Of a stretch of DNA of 64,000 bases, positions 46,202 through 54,573 are shown in pieces. A program made the position numbers and the translations under genes. The DNA comes from an uncultured Synechococcus sp. Lineage in GTDB: Bacteria > Cyanobacteriota > Cyanobacteriia > PCC-6307 > Cyanobiaceae. The DNA lies in assembly GCA_949373155.1 (NCBI GenBank), contig CASICK010000010.1:1-64000 (forward strand), read 5' to 3'. Every line of letters begins with the position of its first letter. Within the stretch, counting starts at the first letter, position 1. The notes beneath the pieces were generated by a model. It searched no databases, was not told where the DNA came from, and saw only the letters and a list, made by a program, of their open reading frames with translations.

Positions 46202-47140
46202 TCAGGCTTCTGCTTTTCGAGCCGTCCTGGCACTGAGGCTGATCAACGTTGCCCCCAAGACGCATAAGGCTCCAAGCACCACAGCGCTGGTAATCGGCTC
46301 AGCAAAAAAGAGCACGCCCCACAGTGACGCAAACACCACTTGGACGTAATTAATCGAGGTGGCGCGGGCTGCAGGCAGGGCAGATAGGCCTTCTGTTAAC
46401 CAGATCTGACCGATCTGAGTGAACAAGCCAACTCCGATCAGCCAGACCCACTCGGTTGGATTGGGCCACAGCGTGGCCTGCCCCCAGAGCAAGGGCAGGG
46501 TTGCCGGCACTGATACCAAGGGGAAGTAAAAGACGATCACTAGAGGGTGCTCTTGAACGGAGAGCTGGCGCACACTCACGTAAGCCAGTGCCGTCAGCAA
46601 CGCACCGCCTAGGCCAATCAGAGCTGCCATGGCGGGCAGGCTTCCCATCGTGCCTCCGACCCATTCCGGCTGCACCACCAATGCGACCCCCAGCAGGCCT
46701 AGCAACACAGCGATGCCGATTCGGCGTCGGATGGACTCGCCTAACAGCAGCCATGCCGCGAGTGCCGTCAGGGTTGGGTAGGTGTATTGGAGCAGGGTTG
46801 CTGCCGCGAGTGGAAGCCGAGCGAGGGCCTCAAAGAAACACAACAAGGCTGCAGTCCCCAATCCCCCACGGATCAACAACAACCCACGTTGTTCGCCCCA
46901 TGGCGAGACCTTGAGACGACGCAACATCGCCAGAGTGATGGCAATGCTGATCAAGGAGCGCACCAGCACGACTTCTGCCACGGGCAGCCGTCCCCCTAGG
47001 TGTTTCACGCAAACGGTCATCAAACTGAACGCCAACGCACAGGCGATCAGGGCTCCGCAGGCGCGCCATTCCTTCGTGGACTGGCTGCCTCGTATCGCGC
47101 CTAACAGCCCCTGCATGGTGGTTCCGACGACACCTGCCAA
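46202..47140 (-). CDS. EamA (DMT superfamily) transporter
   Basis: The 312-residue protein has ten hydrophobic spans in two EamA repeats: first repeat about residues 25-160, second about 168-305. Loops between spans such as ARLPLAAATLLQYTYPTLTALAAW and ALPAARATSINYVQVVFASLW are typical of the drug/metabolite transporter superfamily. Substrates are often amino acids or metabolites and cannot be inferred. The start may also be the ATG at 47116. It is divergent from dnaG, with 56 bases between starts. Confidence 0.9.
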   Translation of the reverse strand: MAGVVGTTMQGLLGAIRGSQSTKEWRACGALIACALAFSLMTVCVKHLGGRLPVAEVVLVRSLISIAITLAMLRRLKVSPWGEQRGLLLIRGGLGTAALLCFFEALARLPLAAATLLQYTYPTLTALAAWLLLGESIRRRIGIAVLLGLLGVALVVQPEWVGGTMGSLPAMAALIGLGGALLTALAYVSVRQLSVQEHPLVIVFYFPLVSVPATLPLLWGQATLWPNPTEWVWLIGVGLFTQIGQIWLTEGLSALPAARATSINYVQVVFASLWGVLFFAEPITSAVVLGALCVLGATLISLSARTARKAEA

Positions 47141-47196
47141 CCATGGCGCATCGCGCTGAACAGCCAGAACGGCATCGGGGCTCGCAGAATGGCGTT

Positions 47197-49278
47197 ATGG
47201 CGATGCCCCGTCTTCACCCCCGCACTATCGACGCCGTTAAGGAACGTGCCGACATCGTTGATGTTGTGGGCGAGCACGTGGTGCTCAAAAAAAAGGGACG
47301 GGAATTCGTTGGTGTTTGCCCATTTCATGACGACAGCAAGCCGTCGATGACGGTGTCGCCGCAGAAGCAGTTTTATTACTGCTTCTCCTGCGGAGCGGGT
47401 GGCAATTCCATCAAGTTTTTGATGGAGTTTCAACGGCAGAGCTTCAGCGACGTTGTTCTGGATTTGGCGCGCCGGTATCAACTGCCGGTGGAAACGGTTG
47501 ATGGTCCTCAACAGGAGCGTCTGCGTCAACAACTCTCAAGGCGTGATCACCTGCATCGTGCGTTGGCCCTCGCGTCAGGTTGGTTTCGTAGTCAGCTCAA
47601 GAGTGCATCGGGCGCTGATGCCCTGGCTTACCTGCGCGATCAGCGTGGCTTGAGCGAAGCCACGATGGAGACCTTCGAGCTCGGCTATGCCCCCGATCAG
47701 TGGGACGGTTTGCTCAAGCATCTTCAACACGTTGAGGGTTTATCGCCAGAGCTGCTTGAGTCAGCGGGCCTTGTCGTGCCAAGGAAAGGAGGCAACGGGT
47801 TTTATGACCGCTTCCGTGGCCGGGTGATCGTTCCAATTCGCGATCGGCAGGGACGGGTCATTGGCTTTGGCGGTCGAAGCCTTGATGGCAGCGATCCCAA
47901 GTACCTGAATTCTCCCGAAACAGAGGTCTTTGAAAAAGGCAAGCACCTCTTCGGTCTCGATCAGGCGGCTAATGCGATCCGCAAGGACGATCGAGCTGTG
48001 GTGGTGGAGGGCTATTTCGATGTCATTGCCTTGCATGCGGCGGGAGTCACCAACGCTGTGGCGTCGCTTGGTACCGCCCTCAGCAGTCAACAGATCACCC
48101 AACTGTGCCGGTGCAGTGACGGCAAACGCATCGTTCTCAATTTTGATGCCGATCGTGCGGGGATCCGAGCTGCGAACAGGGCGATCGGTGAGGTGGAGCA
48201 GCTTGCGCTTCAAGGACAGCTGGAGCTGCGAGTGCTCCATACACCCTCTGGGAAGGATCCAGATGAGTACCTCAAGGATCATGGAGCTGGGGACTATCGC
48301 GCCCTGCTTGATCAGGCACCGCTTTGGCTCGATTGGCAGATCGAACAGGTGCTGGAAGACCGTGATCTGACGAAAGCAGATCAGTTTCAAAAAGCTGTTA
48401 GCGGGTTGGTGGAGCTGTTAGGCAAGCTGCCTCAATCCGCGATTCGCACGCACTACCTCCAGCAAGTAGCCGAGCGGCTAAGCGGTGGTCAAGGCCGATT
48501 GGCGTTGCAGTTGGAGCAGGATTTGCGCCAACAGGTGCAAGGTCAACGCTGGCATGGACGTTCAGCCCGGCATGAAAAGGCTGGTGAAGTCAGCCAGCGA
48601 GAGCGTTGCGAAGCTGAGATCCTGCGCATTTACTTGCACTGTCCGATTCACCGCTCCCAGGTCCGTTGCGAATTGCGCCAACGGGAGTTGGAAGATTTTG
48701 CTCTTCAGCACCACCGTTTGTTGTGGTCTGCGATCACCGATCTTGAGGAAGGCAATATCGGCTCCGGTCGGCTTGAGGCGATTAGTCGGGGGAAAGATCC
48801 TGGTCATGAGTTGGCCGACCTGGATCTTCCGCGTTTGCTCACCGACCAGCTGCTGCTCGAAAACAGTGCGTTGGTGGCCAGGTTGACGCCACTTTTAGAA
48901 CCTGCGGAACTGCAGCGTTTGGCGTTGGCGCGTCCTATGGACGTTTTACGGGGTACCGCAGCCATTTTGGAGCGGCAGAAGAGCCATAAACGCTGCCGTC
49001 ACTTGCTGGAAGCTTGGGGTGGTCAACGGCTTGAAACTTTGGAACGGTGTATTGCTTCACTGATTGCCAATGAGCAAGAGCAGACAGCGACGGCAAGTGG
49101 AGTGGATATGGAAGGTCGTATTCAGGAGATGTTTGAACAGTTGAATGCGGATGCCCTTCGATTGCAAGAGCTGTATTACTCCGAGAGGAAGCATATTCAG
49201 CATCTTGATCAACAACGCTGTGCTGGCTATGAGGTTGCTGTTGCTAATCCCCCTGAATCCATTCCTCCTGCGGCTTGA
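47197..49278 (+). CDS. dnaG: DNA primase DnaG
   Basis: DnaG makes RNA primers for replication. The 693-residue protein begins with the zinc-ribbon domain: CPFHDD and the CFSCGAGGN pair supply the CHC2 ligands within residues 43-66. The TOPRIM core has VVVEGYFDVIAL and LNFDADRAG with the metal-binding acids. The C-terminal part is the helicase-binding region. The ATG at 47197 (or the ATG at 47203) fits the family; the open frame to 47143 overlaps no gene but lacks a typical start. Confidence 0.97.
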   Translation: MAMPRLHPRTIDAVKERADIVDVVGEHVVLKKKGREFVGVCPFHDDSKPSMTVSPQKQFYYCFSCGAGGNSIKFLMEFQRQSFSDVVLDLARRYQLPVETVDGPQQERLRQQLSRRDHLHRALALASGWFRSQLKSASGADALAYLRDQRGLSEATMETFELGYAPDQWDGLLKHLQHVEGLSPELLESAGLVVPRKGGNGFYDRFRGRVIVPIRDRQGRVIGFGGRSLDGSDPKYLNSPETEVFEKGKHLFGLDQAANAIRKDDRAVVVEGYFDVIALHAAGVTNAVASLGTALSSQQITQLCRCSDGKRIVLNFDADRAGIRAANRAIGEVEQLALQGQLELRVLHTPSGKDPDEYLKDHGAGDYRALLDQAPLWLDWQIEQVLEDRDLTKADQFQKAVSGLVELLGKLPQSAIRTHYLQQVAERLSGGQGRLALQLEQDLRQQVQGQRWHGRSARHEKAGEVSQRERCEAEILRIYLHCPIHRSQVRCELRQRELEDFALQHHRLLWSAITDLEEGNIGSGRLEAISRGKDPGHELADLDLPRLLTDQLLLENSALVARLTPLLEPAELQRLALARPMDVLRGTAAILERQKSHKRCRHLLEAWGGQRLETLERCIASLIANEQEQTATASGVDMEGRIQEMFEQLNADALRLQELYYSERKHIQHLDQQRCAGYEVAVANPPESIPPAA

Positions 49279-49495
49279 TGGATTGGCGCTAGCCCGGTGA
49301 CCTGCCCATCTTGATTTCGCAACCACAGTGGGCCTCGCTATTGAGCCAACAGAAGTAGTTCGTTGTGAAGATGTGTTATTAATCCGACGGAGTGTTCAAG
49401 CTGACGACCGGAGACGCAGAGCCCTCTGTTTGGCCTCGTCGAGGATGCCGCACTGTTTTTTTGGAGCTAGACCTTAAGGGTGTTCTTTAATACCA

Positions 49496-49696
49496 ATGAA
49501 AACTGCGCTCGCCACACTTGTTGTTGCTCTTGCAGCACCCATTGCTGTGACAGCTTCTCCTGGGGTGCCTGACTCAGTCATGAGCCACATCACTCAGAAT
49601 TGCAATGCATCTGTCGCTGGAAACAGCGAAGCAACGCAATCTGACGAAAACTGCATCGCCAGAGCTGTGGAGGCTTATCAGAAGACCCAACGATAG
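49496..49696 (+). CDS. small secreted protein, 66 residues
   Basis: MKTALATLVVALAAPIAVTA is a signal peptide, with cleavage likely after VTA. The mature part has two cysteines (QNCNAS and ENCIAR) that probably form a disulfide and a helix ARAVEAYQKTQR. No family recognised. An intrinsic terminator lies about 78 bases downstream. Confidence 0.7.
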   Translation: MKTALATLVVALAAPIAVTASPGVPDSVMSHITQNCNASVAGNSEATQSDENCIARAVEAYQKTQR

Positions 49697-49774
49697 GACG
49701 AGAAGTAGAAGCTGGTTCAAGTCCTAGGCGATCGCCTCATACTCTCTACTTTCTAAAATCGAATCGAAGTTTTT

Positions 49775-49801
49775 GCCCTACTAATCGTAGGGCTTTTGTT
49801 T
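49775..49801 (+). terminator. intrinsic terminator after the small secreted protein gene
   Basis: GCCCTAC and GTAGGGC form a perfect seven-pair stem with a five-base loop, followed by TTTTGTTT. Confidence 0.88.
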
Positions 49802-50107
49802 GACAATTTTCAGGCAAAGGGAATCTGATAAATATTTAGAGGAGCAACAGATTTTTTCTGACCAGCGCGCAAAACCAACGAAGCTATCTGCTTTTGGGAT
49901 CAGATTAAAATTTTCACTAAGGGTATGCCTGTCTCTTGAGTAAAATGATTGACGGATGATTGTTTGATTTTATGCTTCGTCGGTTTTAAGATTTTGCTCG
50001 AGTGGTTGATCAAGTGTTGATCGTGTTAGCGATTGCAGCAGCTTGATTGAATTAGAAGGTAACTGTTTTGTGTTCAGCGACTATTCTCAAGCACGCGCGC
50101 CCATATC
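49802..50107. other. AT-rich intergenic stretch, nothing recognised
   Basis: Between the terminator and the frameshifted minus-strand frame there is no gene I can support. No tRNA, hairpin with T run or repeat was seen. Confidence 0.45.
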
Positions 50108-50385
50108 TCAGCGATGGGCGAGGTAACGCATGATGAGCAAATAGTCATCGAGATAGCTGATAGTGAGAACGTGCATTGCCCCGCACGGATGGTTTTCGAC
50201 TTTGATAGAAAATCCTTTCGGTGCCTTTAATCGTTGAGCACCCTCAAGATCCTGGGCTGCGGTGATTCACTCCAAAGCGCCAAGCGTTGATAGCGATCAC
50301 TGAGACGGCCTAACAGTGTTCGATGTGGCAAGCAGCCAACGACGCCATCACAGCTCAATAGCCTTCGAGAAGGGCTTGCAATCAT
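50108..50385 (-). pseudogene. possible frameshifted small gene (two adjoining frames)
   Basis: From the ATG at 50385 the minus strand reads IASPSRRLLSCDGVVGC, through LGRLSDRYQRLALWSESPQP, to a stop at 50227. The adjoining frame (50108-50266) has no start near its 5' end but reads convincingly as coding: AQRLKAPKGFSIKVENHPC, MHVLTISYLDDYLLIMRYL, ending AHR. A one-base shift near 50255-50265 would join them into about 92 residues. It could be a decayed gene, a sequencing error or chance. It is divergent from the gene at 50409. Confidence 0.4.
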
Positions 50386-50408
50386 CTTGGAGATCTGCAG
50401 CGCTGATA

Positions 50409-50690
50409 ATGGGTGAACAGCTCTGCTCAGCGATGTCTGAATTTTTTGAAGCGATCTGGCATGGAGAAGGAATCGGCGATGGTGGCGATCTCGATGAAGC
50501 CCTTCAGGCTTTCGTGGTTGTGAAGCCTGAAAATAATGATTGGATCGAGGCGTGTGCTGTTGAGGGGGCAAATCCTCGTATCGAGCGTTTCGCCTCCTTC
50601 GATTCCTATCTTGATAATCAGGATGCTCTTGAAGTGATTGCGGTGACTCCTCAGATGATTGTGGTCGCGATTGAGCAGTTGCCCGTTTGA
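50409..50690 (+). CDS. acidic hypothetical protein, 93 residues
   Basis: The protein is acidic, beginning GEQLCSAMSEFFEAIWHGEG and containing LQAFVVVKPENNDW, SFDSYLDNQDALEVIAVTP and a terminal VAIEQLPV. No family recognised; it looks like a small alpha/beta protein. The stop overlaps the next ATG by one base (TGATG), so the pair is probably translated together. The frame is open to 50316, but the ATG at 50409 is preferred. Confidence 0.62.
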   Translation: MGEQLCSAMSEFFEAIWHGEGIGDGGDLDEALQAFVVVKPENNDWIEACAVEGANPRIERFASFDSYLDNQDALEVIAVTPQMIVVAIEQLPV

Positions 50691-50989
50691 TGGCTGATTC
50701 CACGATTGACTTTTCGACCTTCACGCCAGTGAATCACCTCTGGCCCGCTTTTGTGGAACGATTGGGATCTGAGAAAGCACAGCAAGCAGTACGTCAGGCT
50801 CTTGATCTTCAAGGCATGAGTGGGAATGCCGGCAGTCTTCCCGTTCTGTTTGTTGAAACCTGTGGATTGGCTCTCGCTCATACAGATCTTGTGCGAGAAC
50901 AGACCGGTCTTAACAGCCACGGATATCGCATGGTTTTATTGCTCAGCCGACGTGAATTAGAAGTGCAGTTATTGCAAGATTCGTTGTGA
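50690..50989 (+). CDS. hypothetical protein, 99 residues, paired with the upstream gene
   Basis: The 99-residue protein begins ADSTIDFSTFTPVNHLWPAF, has an EKAQQAVRQALDLQ helix and ends SRRELEVQLLQDSL. No family recognised. One-base overlap with the preceding gene suggests a two-gene operon and possibly interacting products. It precedes the convergent umuC by about 77 bases. Confidence 0.62.
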   Translation: MADSTIDFSTFTPVNHLWPAFVERLGSEKAQQAVRQALDLQGMSGNAGSLPVLFVETCGLALAHTDLVREQTGLNSHGYRMVLLLSRRELEVQLLQDSL

Positions 50990-51066
50990 ATTCAATTTTG
51001 CAAATGAGCACCGGTTTTAGTGAATGGTCTTGGATATTTTTGGGAAGGATGAGGCTTACTTTTTGT

Positions 51067-52341
51067 TTAGGCCCGCACGACCGGCACGTCGCTCAGGCGA
51101 GTTGTGGCGGCCCGACCCAGCCGTTCGCGTCGCATGGCCCAGCTCGGATCCAGACCGCAGGCAGCCCATTGCACCGTGCCTCGCCCATAGCGGTGATTGA
51201 GGCGATCGACCGTTGCCATCAAGCTCTCCCGTTTCCGTTGCTCTTCCTCTGTGCAGGGCACCCATAGATGCTGTTGAAGTTGATCGATTCCCTGCAGGTG
51301 TTGCATCAGAACACCTGCCTTCGCCAGCGGACGGTGCGGTTGGAAAATTCGTTCTACGAGCGGTAATGCAGCTTCCAACAACACACGCGTGTCGTTGCTG
51401 GGTAGATCAAGGCTGGTGCTGGCAGCTCGGCTGTAAAAGCCTGGAATGAACGGGCTGGTGCGCGTATAAATGGTGAGAGCTGCTGTGCGTTGATGCTGTT
51501 TTCGCAGCTTCTCAGCTGCTCGCACCACATAGGTCGCTATCGCTTCGCGGAGCTCTTCCAGGCTGGTGATTGGATGACTGAAACTGCGGCTTACGCAGGT
51601 TTCCTGCTTCGCAGAGGGTTGGAGATCAAGCGGTAGGCAGGCATGGCCTTGTAGTTCTCTTTGGAGTCGCACTCCCACCACACCGGCCTTTGCGCGCAGG
51701 CATCCGCTGGGCATATCACGCAGCTCCCGTGCGTTCACCACTCCCCGCATTCGGCACCAGACCGCGAGTTTGCGGCCGATGCCCCAGACGTCTTCAATCG
51801 AAATTGTTTCCAGCCAGCGATCGGGATCGCGACACAATCCAAGATCAAAGAGTCCGGCGTTGGCCGGCACCACTTTCGCTAGGCGGTTGGCGAGCTTGGC
51901 CTGTCCTTTGCTGGCTCCGAGACCAATGGCAATGGGTAATCCGAGGTTGCGTCGAGCCAACGTTCGCAACTGCTGTGCCCATGGACGCAGATTTCCGTCT
52001 GATGGGCGGCTGAGCCGGGCAAAAGCCTCATCTATGGAGTAGATCTCCAGATCCTCAACCTGGCTTTCCAACAAACTCATCAGCCGTTGACTCATGTCGG
52101 CGTAGAGCGCGTAATTCGAGCTGCGAATCACAACATTGTTCTGTTCTAGATCTCGCTTCGCTTTGAAATAAGGGGTGCCCATAGCGATGCCAAGAGCCCG
52201 TGCCTCAGCGCTACGGGCCACGATGCAGCCATCATTATTTGAGAGCACCACCACTGGCCTGCCGATCAGGGCCGGATCCAAGCTCTGCTCGCACGAGGCA
52301 TAAAAATTGTTGGCATCAATGAGAGCCGTGACCTGGTTCAT
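51067..52341 (-). CDS. umuC: UmuC-type Y-family DNA polymerase (Pol V catalytic subunit)
   Basis: UmuC copies damaged templates with reduced accuracy as part of the SOS response. The 424-residue protein has the Y-family ALIDANNFYASCEQ start, VVVLSNNDGCIVARS, the catalytic SIDEAF and IGIGLGASKGQAKLANRLAK-type palm motifs, and a thumb and little-finger C-terminal half. The ATG at 52341 lies 16 bases after umuD on the same strand and is preferred over the frame to 52404. A LexA box precedes umuD, so both genes should be DNA-damage induced. Confidence 0.95.
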   Translation of the reverse strand: MNQVTALIDANNFYASCEQSLDPALIGRPVVVLSNNDGCIVARSAEARALGIAMGTPYFKAKRDLEQNNVVIRSSNYALYADMSQRLMSLLESQVEDLEIYSIDEAFARLSRPSDGNLRPWAQQLRTLARRNLGLPIAIGLGASKGQAKLANRLAKVVPANAGLFDLGLCRDPDRWLETISIEDVWGIGRKLAVWCRMRGVVNARELRDMPSGCLRAKAGVVGVRLQRELQGHACLPLDLQPSAKQETCVSRSFSHPITSLEELREAIATYVVRAAEKLRKQHQRTAALTIYTRTSPFIPGFYSRAASTSLDLPSNDTRVLLEAALPLVERIFQPHRPLAKAGVLMQHLQGIDQLQQHLWVPCTEEEQRKRESLMATVDRLNHRYGRGTVQWAACGLDPSWAMRRERLGRAATTRLSDVPVVRA

Positions 52342-52357
52342 CGCGATGACGTGAGCG

Positions 52358-52813
52358 CTAAAGCGGATGAATGGCGTGAATCGCGACGCCCCAGATTTGT
52401 ACATCTCCGCAACGATGGAGATCTAAATGGGGATAGTCGGGGTTGGCCGCTTCCAGGCGTAGATGGCCGCGATAGCGAGCGAGGCGTTTGAGAGTGAAGG
52501 CTCCATCCAGGACGGCCACCACCACTCGGCCAGGACGAGGGTCGAGGCTGCGATCAACCACCAAGAGATCGCCATGGTGAATGCCCGCGCCAGTCATGGA
52601 GTCGCCGCTCACACGCAGAAAAAAGGTGCTGCTTGGATGGCGAATCAGTTGTTCATTGAGGTCGATCCCCACCTCGATGTAGTCGTCAGCAGGGGAAGGA
52701 AACCCTGCGGCAACTTGGTCACTCGCCAGAGGAAGGCTGAGCCCTTGACGCTGGAGCCGTAGAGGCTGGGGTGGCTGAAGCGAGATCCGATCCACTCTCA
52801 CGAAAGCGCACAT
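52358..52813 (-). CDS. umuD: UmuD-type SOS mutagenesis protein (S24/LexA family peptidase)
   Basis: UmuD cleaves itself when RecA is activated and the shortened form joins UmuC in Pol V. The 151-residue protein has the cleavage site Ala36-Gly37 (VAAGFPSPADD), catalytic Ser72 in GDSMTGAGI and Lys109 in GAFTLKRL, with the spacing of the family. Its start at 52813 lies 16 bases after a LexA operator on the minus strand. Confidence 0.95.
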   Translation of the reverse strand: MCAFVRVDRISLQPPQPLRLQRQGLSLPLASDQVAAGFPSPADDYIEVGIDLNEQLIRHPSSTFFLRVSGDSMTGAGIHHGDLLVVDRSLDPRPGRVVVAVLDGAFTLKRLARYRGHLRLEAANPDYPHLDLHRCGDVQIWGVAIHAIHPL

Positions 52814-52828
52814 TCACACTCAGCTAAT

Positions 52829-52842
52829 AGTACAAGTGTTCT
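52829..52842 (-). promoter_or_regulatory. LexA operator (SOS box) of umuDC
   Basis: Plus-strand positions 52829-52842 read AGTACAAGTGTTCT, matching every position of the cyanobacterial LexA consensus RGTACNNNDGTWCB. It lies 16 bases before the umuD start, where LexA would block RNA polymerase. Experimental binding is not shown here. Confidence 0.88.
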
Positions 52843-53080
52843 AATCGTTTTCCTGCTGCTTTCCGGTGTGCACGGCATGCGCTTGGGCTTGGCCTAGCTG
52901 CTTGTTCGCCCAATGCGCTGTCAGGACCGCGAGTAGGTCGTCTCTGATCCATGCGCGCAGCAATCTTTGACTGATCCCTGGATAGCCATGCTTTGAATCC
53001 AAGCCAAACCTGTAGGCACCAACTTCAACGACAGGGACTTCTACTCTTTGCGCAGCTTGAAGGAGGAGATACTCGCTGTT
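52841..53080 (-). pseudogene. headless reading frame, possible gene remnant
   Basis: The minus strand is open for 79 codons between a TGA at 53081 and a TAG at 52841. The translation looks coding (EYLLLQAAQRVEVPVVEVG, then YRFGLDSKHGYPGISQRLL, then WIRDDLLAVLTAHWANK), but no ATG, GTG or TTG occurs in the first part; the first TTG gives only 54 residues. It is GC-richer than the GAF gene directly upstream, whose stop is 13 bases away. It may be the tail of a gene whose 5' part was replaced. Its stop codon overlaps the LexA box. Confidence 0.4.
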
Positions 53081-53093
53081 TCAGCGAGGACTT

Positions 53094-53849
53094 TTAGAGC
53101 ACAATCTTACGGTTGGTTGGCTTGCATTCAAGCTTCTGCTTTTCTTCTGACTGCCAGACCTCAAGAACATCAGGGAAGTGTTCTTCAATGCATAAATCAC
53201 AAATTCCATGACTGAAGTTAAGATTAGTACGCTTAGATAGATATCGATCTAGATGCAACCAATGCCCGTCAGTGTCTTTTGCTTTTCTGCAGTAAGAACA
53301 GGTTGAAATAATATTTGCATCATCTACAATCGAACAATAAGATTCAATCAGCTTGATTGATTTTTTTCTTAGTTCTAGGAAGGCAACTGCTTGCCTGGAT
53401 AAGGATTCCATGACGCTAAGTTGTACGTCTGTAAGTCCATGCGGCTCTCGATCAATAACGCAGAGCGTTCCAATTCTGTGATTTTCATCATTCTGCAAAG
53501 GAAAACCCGCATAGAGTCTGATCTTCGGTTCTCCTTTAACCAAGGGATTATCAAAGAATCGTTCGTCTTTTAATGCATCTTCAACGATTAAAGGCTCAGA
53601 GGAGTGAATCGCATGGGCACAGAATGACCAATCTCGCACAGTTTCTTGAGCTTCAATGCCAACCTTGGCCTTAAACCATTGCCGATTTGAATCAACTAGG
53701 CTTAAGAGAGCAATTGGCGTGCCACAAGTAAGGGAAGCTATTTTCGTTATATCATCATAATTCTCTTCAGGCTTTGTGCCAAGAATTCTATATTCGCTAA
53801 GTGCTTTTAGCCTTTCCGATTCATTTATGGGAATATCTGGCTTTTTCAA
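53094..53849 (-). CDS. GAF-domain protein with C-terminal Cys cluster
   Basis: The 251-residue protein has an N-terminal GAF domain (about residues 25-165; NRQWFKAKVGIEAQE, WSFCAHAIHS, GTLCVIDREPHGLTD). A C-terminal segment CSYCRKAKDTDGHW and HGICDLCIEEHFP (about 183-225) resembles the four-Cys unit seen at the end of some bacterial sensor proteins and may bind a metal. No kinase or output domain is fused. It is AT-richer than its neighbours, which suggests acquisition by transfer. Signal sensed unknown. Confidence 0.85.
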   Translation of the reverse strand: MKKPDIPINESERLKALSEYRILGTKPEENYDDITKIASLTCGTPIALLSLVDSNRQWFKAKVGIEAQETVRDWSFCAHAIHSSEPLIVEDALKDERFFDNPLVKGEPKIRLYAGFPLQNDENHRIGTLCVIDREPHGLTDVQLSVMESLSRQAVAFLELRKKSIKLIESYCSIVDDANIISTCSYCRKAKDTDGHWLHLDRYLSKRTNLNFSHGICDLCIEEHFPDVLEVWQSEEKQKLECKPTNRKIVL

Positions 53850-53942
53850 GTGAAATACTTGTGCTTTTTAAAAGTTTGAACGTAAATAGCTGGATGTGCA
53901 AAAAGGAGAATAAAAGTTAATTTGAAATTGTTTAAGTTTCTG

Positions 53943-53958
53943 GCCGCTTCGGCTTTTT
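53943..53958 (+). terminator. weak intrinsic-terminator-like hairpin
   Basis: GCCG and CGGC with a three-base loop and TTTTT. The stem is only four pairs, and no gene on the plus strand clearly ends here, so the call is weak. Confidence 0.35.
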
Positions 53959-54055
53959 GGTGGTGGGTGGCATTAAGACAGCTGCTCTAGGAGCGATTCT
54001 TTGAATCGTCGATCTTTCGATAGGTGCGCCTGTCAGCTATTGCGCTCTCTTCAAG

Positions 54056-54553
54056 GTGCTGCCTAATGGTCTTTGCGGAAGCATCGTCGAAGCTTGGATC
54101 CCGCATCGATCAAAATGGCTGCCTCTGCAGCTGCTGTTGATGGCCGACTCTCCCTATCTCCTGGCAATTGCCCTGTTTACACAGAATGGGAAACGAGCTA
54201 TGCCCCTCGGAGGACGCTCCCTGCCGAAGGATGCAACGCAAGATGAGGCGGGTGTTCCTGCGCCGATAGCCCATGAGCTGGCTTTGGAACTCCTGCTTCG
54301 CGTCTGGCAACGCAGCGATCAGGGGCCTTTGCAACGCGAAGCGGGGCCAGGAAGTTTGCTGATGGTTGAATTAGGCATGGAGCATCTGCCGGAAGAATTA
54401 CCGCGTCTCAAAGCGGCCTGGCTAACCACGGGAGATAACCCAGCCTTTCTACGTGAGCTGTTGGCAATCAGCTCACGCTGTTGGAGTGTGAGCGTGGAAA
54501 AATTTGAGCCAATTACGTTTACCGCACTTGAGGGGTCACAGACGGAAGGTTGA
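54056..54553 (+). CDS. hypothetical protein, 165 residues
   Basis: I do not recognise this protein. The start is a GTG, and the first part reads LCGSIVEAWIPHRSKWLPLQ, followed by a Leu-rich middle (HELALELLLRVWQRSD) and acidic helices (VELGMEHLPEELPRL). The pattern suggests a cytoplasmic helical protein. The next gene on the other strand ends 20 bases on. Confidence 0.58.
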   Translation: MLPNGLCGSIVEAWIPHRSKWLPLQLLLMADSPYLLAIALFTQNGKRAMPLGGRSLPKDATQDEAGVPAPIAHELALELLLRVWQRSDQGPLQREAGPGSLLMVELGMEHLPEELPRLKAAWLTTGDNPAFLRELLAISSRCWSVSVEKFEPITFTALEGSQTEG

Positions 54554-54573
54554 ACGGGCCGCAGAAAATGGTC

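Noticed and set aside
50227..50724. 165-codon minus-strand frame opposite the 50.4-kb gene
   Set aside because: Its 5' two-thirds mirrors the plus-strand gene at 50409-50690. Only its last part (from 50385) is considered, as a possible frameshifted remnant.
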